Assembly (NCBI GenBank): GCA_000310025.1
Contig: FN649729.1
Location: 3,754,888-3,818,887, forward strand
Source of the DNA: Ectocarpus siliculosus
Lineage: Eukaryota > Sar > Phaeophyceae > Ectocarpales > Ectocarpaceae
Reading direction: 5' to 3'
Length of the DNA stretch: 64,000 bases
Shown: piece after piece, positions 34,843-46,198 of the stretch
Position numbering within the stretch: the stretch's first letter is position 1
How the letters are laid out: each line of letters starts with the position of its first letter
Program-made: the position numbers and the translations under genes
Notes under the pieces: generated by a model
The model's database searches: none
Told to the model about the DNA's origin: nothing
What the model saw: the letters and a program-made list of their open reading frames with translations, nothing else

Positions 34843-35071
34843 CAGGTGGAGGTCTACCCCCCTTCCCCAGAATATCCGATGCCCTCGCCCCCTTGTGGAC
34901 ATCTTGACAAGGTCGAACACCTTGGAGAAGACAACCAAGGCCTCAAAAATACCTCGATGTCTCCCCTTTCGCGGCCTTGGTTGTCTTCTCCAAGGTGTTC
35001 GACCTTGTCAAGGCCTCCACAAGGGGGCGAGGGCTCCGACATTTTGGGGAAGGGGGGTGGACGTCCACCTG
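34843..35071. mobile_element. 229-bp near-perfect palindrome (hairpin MITE)
   Basis: Arms 34,843-34,942 and 34,973-35,071 are inverted copies with about 90% identity around a 30-nt loop. Ends are CAGGTGG and CCACCTG, and the right tip contains the palindrome GGTGGACGTCCACC. No coding capacity; ORFs across it mirror each other on opposite strands. Confidence 0.9.
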
Positions 35072-35691
35072 TCTGTGCTTCCCTTGCCGTCTTCATTGTT
35101 TTTCATGGAGTGAATCAACAGGCGTATATAGCAATGTTTTCCGAGGTCAGTCAGTGCCTTTTCGTCTTCACATAGTAAGTACTACAAGCAAATGATATTC
35201 TCTCTTGACACATACAGTAACATTAAGCTCCTCCAACCAAACGCACCATCCGCGCATCATATTCCATATCGTACTCACGCCGGTTTTCGCGATAGCATCA
35301 CACTCACGTATTAATTTCATCCATACTACCCAGTTCTGACCCTCGTCATTTTCGGCGACCCCATATCAACATTCACTCATTCTCTGTAGTCCCGCCCCGC
35401 AACAAGAATTACAAATTATACTCAACTGAAATGCCGGGCACTCGACCTCTCTTTCTGGTGACTTTCAAACCATCGAACCACCTCCCGAACGTCTACATAC
35501 TAATCGAGCAAGTTGCGAATATTTTACGAAAATAGGTATCTGACATACAATCTACAAGGAGGCGTCGTTTTTGTTCGCCTTCTTCTTCGCCCTTTCCCCC
35601 TGGAGCGCGTCATTGTGGTGTTGGTTGTTGTTGGTGATTGGCGAGACTGCTTTCTTCCCCCCTCTTTGATGTAGGGTAGCGCCCATTTGGG

Positions 35692-35852
35692 TTACTTGAC
35701 ACTCTCCTTGCCGACCTTGGGCGCCGGGACCGTGCCTCCGACAACAGAGCTGGGGTGTTTGGCATCCCCGTTGCCGTTGTAGTAGCCAAGGACCAGGTAT
35801 TCGTTGTCGTTCTCTTGCCACTTGTTGTCACGGCGAGTGAAGTGCCCAAGCG
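35692..35852 (-). CDS. C-terminal exon-like ORF, unknown
   Basis: About 53 codons ending at TAA (35,692-35,694), with GHFTRRDNKWQENDNEYLVL and GYYNGNGDAKHP. Amino-acid use looks like a real protein. Just upstream, in another frame, HVVLGLALSADGKGLVKLQD and AILLDPSLWRD also look coding, so this may be the broken 3' part of a gene or an exon pair without a clear intron. No family recognised. Confidence 0.35.
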
Positions 35853-36366
35853 CCCCGAACTAGCTTCGGTTTGTCACGCCAGAGCGAAGGGTCGAGCAGA
35901 ATGGCGCCCGTCTCGAGGTTGATCGAATCCTGGAGTTTTACCAGGCCCTTACCGTCCGCGGAGAGCGCCAAGCCCAAAACCACGTGCCTTGAGGGGCTCA
36001 GAAGCGGGGGCGGTGCCCGCCTCCTCTGCCCCCTCTTCCCCCGCATCGACTTGTTGTTATTTCCCTTTGATTGGCCGCCTGTCTCCCGTTGGGTCCTGCA
36101 CCGATGTGGTTGGGCATATACTAGGAGGAATGGGAAATCACGCATTAGATCACACGGCACTGTGTGACTTGGCTATACAACAAACAACACCAACCGTCGC
36201 ATAATTGAATATCCACAGGCCACAACATTGTATGCTCAAACACAATGCCCTGGCAGCATCGCTTTACGTAAATCAGCGACGGGGATACCACCGTGGATAC
36301 TTGGCGTTCATGAAGAAGACCCGGTGTGGGCGTGGGACGATGAGGAAAACTACACCAACGAAATCA

Positions 36367-36402
36367 ACCACCACCACCACCACCACCGACAACAACAGCA
36401 AG

Positions 36403-36478
<76 letters not shown>

Positions 36479-36497
36479 GCAGCAGCAGCAGCAGCAA
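36367..36497. repeat. Compound microsatellite (ACC)n-(CAA)n-(CAG)n
   Basis: About seven ACC, thirty CAA and seven CAG units in succession. It creates long polyGln, polyAsn and polyLeu ORFs in different frames, which I do not annotate. Confidence 0.95.
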
Positions 36498-37149
36498 CCG
36501 AACGCTTGGCACAGGCCTCATCTCCGATGCGTCCTGGAACGTCCGAGGTCCATGCGACGAGGAGCGAAGAGAGACAGCCATGAACCCAAACACCGACTAG
36601 ACGCGCGGATTGGAGGAGGTTGGTTTCAGAAAACCGTCGATTTATGCCGAGCACATTTGTTGCCTGTCGATAGGGCGGGTACAGTAGTCCGCAAACGTTC
36701 ATTAGTTCACTCTTTCAAAGTCAATAATGTGATAGCATTGATGTCAACAACAACAGCAACAATCCTTTCATTCATTCATCTCCATTCATTCATTCATTCA
36801 TGCACAACTTCGCCTTTCAACAACTGCACGCACTTTGTACCAACAACCAATCACCAACAATAACGAAACTTAATGACAACATTGTGTCGCCCGTCGTAAG
36901 TGGCCATCGCTCCGGTACTCGGCTCGCGGGTAGTCAACAACAACCAAGCGAACGACTCTCAAACCATACCTCCGGTTACGCCGTGGGTGGTGCCGAGTCA
37001 GTGGTAGGCGGACGACTCTGCTCTTCGGGGTGTACCCGGAACAGCGAAACGCCCGTGGTGAAGTCTCCCTCCTCTCGAATACGACCTTAGACCCTCCTTG
37101 GCGGAACACGGTCTCTGTTCGTGACCTCGGCGGCCCACCTGACGCACCA

Positions 37150-37600
37150 GCGAGCGTCTGACAGCGCGGGCATTCTCTCCAACGGCAAGCCCGTCGCCGG
37201 TGGGGTAGACCTTGCCCAGGCACCTGTCGTCGCCGGCGCCTTCGCTACCATTGATTGCCTGGTTGGCGTGCAGCAGGACATCGTTCACAAGACTACGCAG
37301 GAACGAGGGCAAATTCACACGTCTCATTCTGACAAGATGGGCTTCGATGCCCGTGGTACGATTCAGCTTTGAGGAGAACATCCACGCCTAGGTGAACCGT
37401 GCCAAGGGCATCGAAACCCATCTTGTCACGATGAGACTTGTGAAATTACCCTCCTTCCCGCGCAATCATGTGGACGCAGTCCGCACGCCAACATGGCGTT
37501 CCTTGACGGTTACGGCGCCAGCGACGACAGGCACCTGGGCAAGGTCTACCCCGCCGACGACTGGCTTGCCGATGGAGAGCATGCCGCGCTGTCGTGTGCT
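37150..37600. repeat. Inverted duplication of a gene-like segment
   Basis: 37,190-37,365 and 37,390-37,575 are inverted copies with about 75-80% identity, meeting head to head over a 25-bp centre. Both arms, read toward the outside, give related peptides (GIETHLVTMRLVKLPSF on +, GIEAHLVRMRRVNLPSF on -, then DDRHLGKVYP and DDRCLGKVYP). Substitutions that keep the peptide alike suggest the ancestral sequence was coding. Family unknown. Confidence 0.7.
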
Positions 37601-38671
37601 CGCTGGTGCTTCAGGACAGACTCGATGTGCTGACGCTCCCCGTCGCTGAAGTTCTGCACGACCACCGCGCGCGGGAAGAAAGCCCCTTCTTGATCGTGTT
37701 TAGCACCGTCGTTGGTATCCGCGCCTGTAGCAAAAACGTGGCGGTAGGTACGCAGGTGCGGCCACCAGTGAAATGACAATGAACGCCAGTAGCGCTTCAG
37801 AGTCCGCCCAGAGAAGGCAAGCAATAACTTCTATTCTGAGCCGGGAGGGAACGTTAGTGCAAAATGGAAACTACACGACTACCGACGACACGTGGGCCAG
37901 TTACTCTCCGTACCATCAGGTTTCCGCCTCCCCTGCTCACGCTGTTGCCGCTAAAGCTTGGTTCCCTTCTCCTCTTTCCCGCAGATTTCGCGGGTGTACG
38001 CTGGGCATCATTCTCCTGACTATGAAGGGTGGGAAACATCAGCCACCAAACAGTTGGATGACAAACAAGGCGTGTATGGCAACACCTACTGACCTCCAGG
38101 GTAGACTTGAAACTGTAAGCGATCGTCATCGTAGGGTCGTGTCTGACGGGAGGGTGTGTGTGAGTGGACGATGGGGGGGTCACTTGTGTTCTCGCGATCA
38201 CCGGGTGAAATCGAAAATCAAAAGCAACGGAAGTGTTATCACTACTGTAACGTTGTTGTTACTTCTCGTATTTTACCGAATTAGTTAATCGGTGATCGGT
38301 ACTACTGTAGCGCTGCATCATCCTCGTAAACAGGCTTTCCCAAGAGCCAAACAGTAGATTCACCGGTTACCTTGCCGGGTGAACTGGGTGCCGGGCTGTT
38401 GGGTGGTTGCGGGGTGAGAACTCCCCGACCGGACGCCGATTTTTCCCATTCCCGAAATTTGTGACCGGGCATCTCCGCAAAATGTGAAGAATAAGCACAT
38501 TGACACAGCGGGAAGGGGACAGAGTCAACTGAGCGCCGCGTCCTCGCTCTGAAAGCAGAGGATTTCAACAACTGATTCCTCGTTACACCGGGGTGGATGC
38601 GATTCTTGTGGATATCGAAAGCACGTGTCACGTCCGGCGGGTCTCCCACACGTTCACAGTTTTCCCAACGA

Positions 38672-39016
38672 CCCATGGGACTCCCATGCGTCACCTATGG
38701 GCCGCCCATGGGCACCCCGTTAGGCCCATGGGCAACCCATGGGAAGCCCATGGGCGGCCATGAGAGCCCTTCAACCGAGCCAGTGTACTCCTAAACAATA
38801 GATGATCTCCTTTGGAATGGGCACAATAGCGGCTGGTAACCCTAACGCTAACCGCAACCGTAAAACCTCGCGCCCACACGGTACGTGCTAGGTTGGAGCT
38901 GGTGGCTAAGTTCTAGGTTGATGTGAAAGTGGCTAAGTTCTAGGCTGATATGCCAGTGGCGAAGTTCTCCTGTAGGTTGAAGTGCCTATGGGCGGCCTAT
39001 GGGTGTCCCATGGGCG
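38672..39016. repeat. Clusters of the palindromic word CCCATGGG
   Basis: At least eight CCCATGGG or CCTATGGG words occur in 38,672-38,762 and three more at 38,984-39,016, at irregular 8-20 bp spacing. Same style as the word clusters at 12,140 and 12,588. Confidence 0.75.
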
Positions 39017-39164
39017 GAATAACAAAATTGTCAGTTGTGTGGGAGATTGGGGCTGTAGAGTTACAATAGAGAAGATGGGGTGGAAGCTATCTATGCCTTG
39101 TTGGAAACTGGCTGGTGCTAGAAGTGGGGCTCTAAGCGTCACCGGCAACAGCTGGTGGTTTCTT

Positions 39165-39600
39165 ACCAACTGATGGAGTGAAAACAGTAGGAGTGAAAGC
39201 AGTAGGGGTGAACGCAGTAGAGGTGAAAGCAGTAGAAATGAAAGCAGCAAGGGTGAAAGCAGTATCAGTGAAAGCAGTTGGATGGAAAGCAGTGGGGTTA
39301 AACATTACGAGTGAAAGCAGTGAGACTGAAATCAGCATGAGTGAAACCAGCAGAAGTGAAATCAGTAGGAGTGAAAGCAGTAAAAGTGAAACTTGTAGGG
39401 GTGAAACCACTATGAAAGAAACCAGTAGAAATGAAAGCAGCAAGGGGGAAAGCAGTTCCAGTGAAAGGAGTTGGAGGGAAAGTAGGGGTCAAAACAATAC
39501 GAGTGAAAAAAAGTTAGACTGAAATCAGTAGGAGTGAAACCAGTAGGAGTGAAACTAGTAGGAGTAAAACCAGTAGGAGTAAAACCAGTTGGAATGCAGC
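39165..39600. repeat. 15-bp minisatellite (GTGAAAGCAGTAGGA)n
   Basis: About 28 degenerate units of 15 bp in a row, with variants in the last five bases. The + frame reads VKAVG-type repeats then SE(T/S)S-type repeats. Because 15 is a multiple of three all frames remain open; I take the ORFs as by-products. Confidence 0.92.
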
Positions 39601-42600
39601 TCGAAGGAAGGAATCCGTCCCTGCCCCCACCGCTCCCCATCATTTTCCCGGCCTGGCGGACGGGACTGTTCATGGTGGACATGACGGAATCGATGTCGCA
39701 AATACCGTCCATCTGCTGATGATGATGCCGTGTTCACGATGAATATCCATCCACAGTCACAGCCGATTGCGACACAACCCAACCTGCGGGAAATTGTCCA
39801 AGACAACGGACAAGACAGGGCGCAGGGGAAAGCGAATTCACTGCTTGGGTCGTTCTTTGATAGCAGGGTTTTCTATCCACCTTCTACATCAGTCACATGG
39901 CTAAATACGCCTACGTTCCATCACGCACATTCGGACTGTTTCTCGTCTATGCGTGCGGGATAAATATTGTCGACATCTCCCGCTCCTTGAATATCACCCT
40001 TCAATGGGAACCTTCTCATGTACTCGAGGAGGCGACGGCTTCAGTCAGCATTGGCCTTCAATTCAGAGTTTCCGAAATACAACGGTTGCCCATACTGAGA
40101 TCCTGGCTGGACCTATCGCCATCGCAAACTTTCGCGTGTCCTATGTCGCAGTTGAGTACCACACCATATGAACGCGCCTTTGTTTAGGGGGTCTTGCGTG
40201 TCATTGGTGTGAAAAATGAACAAGTCACGTCTGCGGTGCTCCATGTGTGTGTTTTCCCGCCCACATATTCGCTTCACAATTTATAGATATTCGCCGCCTT
40301 GCCGCCCAAATTGAAAACTTCCAACCTATTTTAACCCTGTATTCCGGAGGGAGGGGTGCTTGCCTCTGATTTTCAACGCGCCAGAGAACGCTTCAGTCAT
40401 GCTCCCCGCACGTTTCCGAACAAACAACGAAAGTTTCCGAGCAAAAAAGCAAGCAGCTCCGCGGTTGCTGCAAGTTTGAAACGCTGACGGCAGTACTTAC
40501 AGCAGTAGACAACCGCACCCAAGAAGCACAGAATCAAGATACAATGAAGTCATGTACGTTGTATTACATTGAATACAAAACTACAATGTTTAGCAGATGA
40601 GGAGGACTTGCTGTCGTCCTACAGCAGTACAGCAGTGTCAAAATGTTGGAGTTGGCCGGCTGTTCGTTTGAATCGATGGGCTATAACACGAATAACCAAG
40701 CTTGTACGTCTAAGACAACACGCGGCCTTGGGTTAGACAACACACGAACGGATATATTTAGTTTTGGTGATCAGGAAGGCAGCTTTTCAGCAACCAAGCA
40801 AATTCGATCGCGATTTTTTCTCGCCTGCCCTGACGCTACTTGCCCTCTGTTGGTATGTTCGATATGGGAACAGAGTAATGCGCGGACTTGCTGCTGACGA
40901 GTAATGGGAGGACGGACAGAAATGCTCGTGCAACTACTGACTGGGGTTAGTCGTTGCGGCAGTTCACTCCTGCTACGCTACATATCTGCAGCACGCCCAG
41001 AGACCAGTATTCGTGTCGAAATGGATTGGGAAAGGAGCACATGGGCCATTGATACCGCCTGTACAGCTATACAATAGATCAACGACCCTTAACGCGCACC
41101 GGGCACGCCACGGCAGTTCAACATGACCGTGGAGCTGCTGCTGCAGCAATGAAGGCACCCAATGAACTGAAATGACACGGCACGGTGGCGACCGAACCAC
41201 AGCCGCCAGCTCAGTAGCAGCCCTGCGTTCGAGCGACTCCATGCTTCACTCCGGATCCGACTAACCTACCGAGTTGGCGGTGGTGGCCGAAGCCAGCCAC
41301 CACCTCAGTAACAACCCTTACATGTAGTGGTATGCACGCGTGGTGAAATAAATCTGGTGGACCCGTGAAGAAGAACTCACTTGTTATTACTGTTGCAGAA
41401 CAACAGCAGCAGTAGCTGTTGCCTTAGGTACCGGTAGGAATGACACCAAAGGGCCCAGAATCCTCTACTCAAGCAGGGGCTACTATAGTAGATCCTGTCC
41501 CCTGTTTTATCCTTCCGTGGGGAGTTTAATCTATCCGCGCTTTCTAGAAGGAACCTTTCTCTTAAATGTTCCGTCTGCCGTCCACACATCTGAACCCCAT
41601 AACACACCGGTATCCGCGCCTAGCTGTGCATCTATTTAGCGGCCTACCAGAGCACCACCGGTCCTCAACTTACTTTGAACGGCGTGCGAGGGTAGCTTGA
41701 CAGGAGGGGGGTGTGAGGCCTCTGTCAGAGTGTCCAAGAGAGGTTGCACGACGGCAACGACGGGGGGAGGGGGGCACACGGAGGAGAACATCATGTCAGC
41801 GGGCCAACACTGTCGGGTGTCCATCGACAGCAGTAGTATTCTGGTCTTGGATGATCGTCAACTCTCCTGTGTCTTTTACGTCTGGTGGTGGTGCTACTAC
41901 GGAGGCCACACACAGGAGGAACAAGGAAACGAATCATACATGGAAGAAGGTACAGCAGTGCTACTGAAATCGTGAGAATTCATCTTTAGTAAAGAAAGAG
42001 TTCAGTTTGGTTTGTTTGTCCGCCTCTCCTCCTCACGTTGGAATTTTTCTTTCTCTCTCGCTGAGAGGACCTTCTTCATGTTTACGCGACAAAGCTTTAG
42101 ATTCACTTGTAGCTAATTTCGGCCCAACGGCAAGTGGCACGGCAGTGAGCGCGGGTTCCCCGATGCCAAAGGTCCGTTCTTCCCAAAAAGAAATAGATCC
42201 ATGGCCCGACCACGCACAAGAGGGCACATGACTTCTGAACCATCTCTCTCTCTCAAAGAAAGTTGCGGTTGCCAACAACTTTTTTTTCGTTCCTTGCTGG
42301 TGCTGTGCTGTCCATTGCATGCATGAGCATGAAAGTAAAACGTTTTGTGCAAGGGCCGTTCATTCGAACGACAAATTTTCTTGTTTGTCTGGCACAACGG
42401 GATGCTCTAAAGCCAATCCTGGATACGCCCTCGCTTGGAATGAGCGGGTGCCACCCGGCACACACGGGGCATTTTGCCTGCCTAACCACTGTTAGCCCAC
42501 ATAGCTCCTGTTGAAACGCGCAGTATTTCTAATCAATTCCCATCCAAAGACTTGGGGACGCCTACAAAACCAAACGCATGCGTCTGAAGAGGAACAAGAG

Positions 42601-43165
42601 TGCTCATCTTGAGTACTTCTATACGAGCATTGGTACGCACAAAAAACGTCAGGCTACTGCTCTGAATACCCAAGTACTACGGCATCAGCAGCAAATACTG
42701 CATCAAAATGCACACGGTGCTGTGTCTTGTGTGCCCACGCGCCCAGAATTGGGGAGATGGAACAAGGCATGGGTCTGACACACACACTCGTCTTCGTCTC
42801 AAGTCATCAGTATTCCTTCCACCAGCTGCCCTCCACCGCGTGTGGACGCTCCTGCCGACAAATCTACCTAGTACCTAGTACAGTAGTGGTAGATAATAAC
42901 ACTTGCCCTACCGCAGAACCACGCCAACACGAAAAAAAAAAACGCCAAACAGACAAAAAGACTCATTTTACGCCTTCTCCACCCCCACCCGCTGCCGGCC
43001 CACCCTTAATCGCCAGCTTCTCCCCGCGTTCCCAAAGCATCAGCAGCGCAAACACGCTAGCTATAATAAAACCAATAAAAAAATCGACTCTGATTCAGCC
43101 ACTGCTATGTACTACCACCACCACCGCTACGTAACGTCAGAAATCAATGTCTGGCCGGACCAAAA
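39601..43165. other. No gene recognised
   Basis: Space downstream of the flippase gene. ORFs (for example 39,897-40,187 +) lack domains and splice context. Nothing else supported. Confidence 0.4.
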
Positions 43166-44922
43166 TCAACCCCTCCCTTTCTCCTCGCCCACGCCACCCC
43201 CCCCTGCTCTGAACGAGCCCGCGAACACACTCCCCGCCGCGGAGTCCTGCGCAGCCAAGAAGCGGCGAGTGCTACCCCCGGCAGCCCCTTCGGCGGCGGT
43301 GTCCCCGTAGGTTGTCGCAGCCACCGACATGGACGCCGAATCCCACCGCTCCAAAGAACGGGACCGGCTTTGCCTCACGTGCGCCTCCCCCTCCTGCACA
43401 CACAAAAGGGGTTTAATGATCGTTGTTGTTGCTTTCAGTCTACGGGTAGGTAGGTGGCGTGGGGCGTTGGTTGGCCGGTGTTTTATAATCAAAAGAGCGT
43501 ATCCCCCTTCCTGCGCACAAAGAGATCATTCATTGTTGTTGGTGGCATTGGGGTATTGATTGTGGCCGCTTGTTGAAGCAAGGAGCGTACCGCGTAGATT
43601 CAGCACCGGGGTTTTAAGCAACAGCATCACCAATAACAACAACAACAACAACAACAACAACACAACCATGTCTGCGACACAGTCGAGTAGCAGCAGCCCA
43701 TCGGCATCCATACTGACCTCGGCGACACACCGCCAAGCATTGCCACCACCACCAACACAACCATCTCGGCAACACGATCAAGCAACGGCAGCATCACCAC
43801 TACAACCCAACAACACCCACCCACGCCTGCGACACAGTTTCCTAACAGCAGCCCCAACAACGCCCATCAGCATCCACACTGACCTCGGCGACAAGGTTGC
43901 GGAGCTCCTCCTGGGCGGCGCTGGCACCGGGCCCGAAGTCCGCCGTAACGTGATCGAACGCGAAGGACGAGCGGTTCGGGACGGCGTCCGAACCCGCCGT
44001 GATGCCCATCGAGGCAAGCTCCCCCGGGTTCACGCCCTCGTTGAGAGCGCGCAGTGTTTCCGGGCCCATTTTCCATTTCTGACAAACCGTATCATGATAG
44101 CGGGGGGGGGGGGGGGGGGCATAAAAAGGTGTGATTGGCCGGCTAACAATTATGACCAAACCGTACAATGATGGGCGGAGGGGGGATGAGAGCGAATAAT
44201 AAGATAACAATCGGTGAGAGGGCCCGTTCGGCGATTGGCCGTCTAATCATGTACGGCTTCGGCTATTTAGAAGGAATCGGTGCAGCACCGTTCATCGTCA
44301 GTCCGCCCGTCACGTTTGTTGACGTCGCTTGCCAACTCGTCAAGTTTGCTACACCGCACACAAAGTTGCACTATTCAACATTCGCATCAAGAGACACAGC
44401 AGTTCTGACAGCAGTCCTCGGTAGCATCAAAAATTGTCCATGCAACAATGACAGACAAGACACGTCTATTGTATGCTTCCCGGGCCGGTGTCATCAGGAG
44501 ACGGCTCAAAAACGCCCCCGCACCTACCGAACCCTATAAAACAAAAAACGGCCGAACCCCTGCTGTACCAACATTAACGCTACCAAGACTCTTACCGGAC
44601 ACGCCGCTGCTACGAAAGGGATTGCGGCACCACGATATACTACTTGTGTGCTGCGAAGACCATGAACGTCTATAATAACCCTTAACCCTAATAAACGCCA
44701 ACTCTGCATCAAAGCAGCGGCGCACCCGCTACTACATACTCAACGGGCTTGACTGATCGGTCGACTGACTTACATGGTTCGCATCGTCCCTCTTCGGGCC
44801 GAGGACCTCCTGAACGTCCGTGTAGCCGCCGGGGGTCGGGGACAGCTCTTCGGCCCTCGCCCGGGCCTTGATCTCGTCGAGCCGCTGCAGCCCGGTCTCC
44901 GAGGTGAAGCCACGGTCGAACT
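43166..44922 (-). CDS. Flippase C-terminal tail exons
   Basis: Three exons (44,774-44,922; 43,884-44,078; 43,166-43,393) joined by donors CAT-GTAAGT and GAG-GTCAGT and acceptors TTGTCAG and GTGCAG, all phase zero. They code a cytosolic tail with [34 protein letters not shown] and [11 protein letters not shown], ending TGA at 43,166-43,168. If the first intron is kept, translation would stop at TAG 44,732-44,734, giving a shorter tail. Confidence 0.75.
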
Positions 44923-46163
44923 CTGCACACACAAAGATAGCAACAACAACAACACCAACAACAACAACGGAACCAAAATGTGCTGTGTGACCAAGACCGG
45001 CAAGAGAAAAACGTGCGGTAGAGCGGTAGTACTAAACGTTCACGCGCACGAAGCACATGCATTGCAGCCACTGCATTATTTTTTTTGCACGTGCTTCGTA
45101 AACTACTGTAGATGGGCGACGATCACAATTTTGGCAACTTGTCCCATGTGGAGCAGTCCCATGTGGAGCAGGATCATCCGCACAACAAGCAGGGGATCGA
45201 CCTTGCTGTGACCAATCGAGACGTGAGTCTCACAGAAACAGAAAATCAACAGGACGCGTACACCGGCACAACGAAAACAAAAAAATGGGGGAGAAACACA
45301 CAGAAATACATGCCCTCCACAGCCGTAGGTGTTGGTTTCTAAGCAGGCTCTTTGCGCGTTGTTGCATGGCCTAAAAAAGTAAGTGAACCAAACGAGGCCC
45401 ATCTGCCTGGCCATGAGCAAAAAGCAACGCCCAGTTAGAAGAGGTATCAAGGCGAGTCGCCCCAAGCAATGCTTGGCCATCTAGCACAAGCAACCGAGAG
45501 GATGATCGTACGTCCTATCCTCTCTTTTTGGTTGCTATACATACCTCTGGCGTGGTGGCCGACGGTTGGGCGGAAGTTGTGCTCCAGCATCTTGATGAGG
45601 GTGTCCAAAGACCATGTAACGCACGGCACCTAAAATTAAACCGAAAAAAATGACGACGTCAGGGCCAGAGACAAGGGCAAGACAATAAGATGGGGGTGAA
45701 TGGAGAAATGAAAAACAAACAGAGTACACTACGGACACGACGAGATCAGAGTGGAAGCATACGCTCGCTACCCACGCACGCGACACGCAACAAAAAAAAT
45801 GGAAAGAAAAGCCGCCATCACGGCCTACGTCTCTATCTGCTTCGTCATGCGACGACAGCATCCTGCATACTTAGTAGACAACAGCGACAACGAACGATGA
45901 CATCGGCATCGGCAGCCGGGGTTACGGTAGCAGCAACAGCATCACCAACAGCAGCAGCAGCACCATCACCACCACCACCACCACCACCATCACCAGTAGC
46001 AGCAGCGCGGCAGACACAACATGTAGTAAGCGAAAATCACAACAGCAACCGTAGCAATAACATCAAACTCAGCAACAGCACCGTCGACCACAACCGCCTG
46101 CTACCGCTGCACCAGAAACAACAACAGTAGCATCAGCAGCAGCTGCTATCGCTGCACCAAACA

Positions 46164-46198
<35 letters not shown>

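Noticed and set aside
36228-36863. PolyGln protein ORF
   Set aside because: Created by the CAA/CAG microsatellite; flanks show no domain and other frames are equally open.
38836-38856. Telomere-like TAACCCTAACGCTAACC
   Set aside because: Only two degenerate units; a similar scrap at 44,680-44,692 is equally short.
39178-39522. Repetitive V-K-A-V-G / S-E-S protein
   Set aside because: A 15-bp minisatellite keeps all frames open; no protein-like context outside it.
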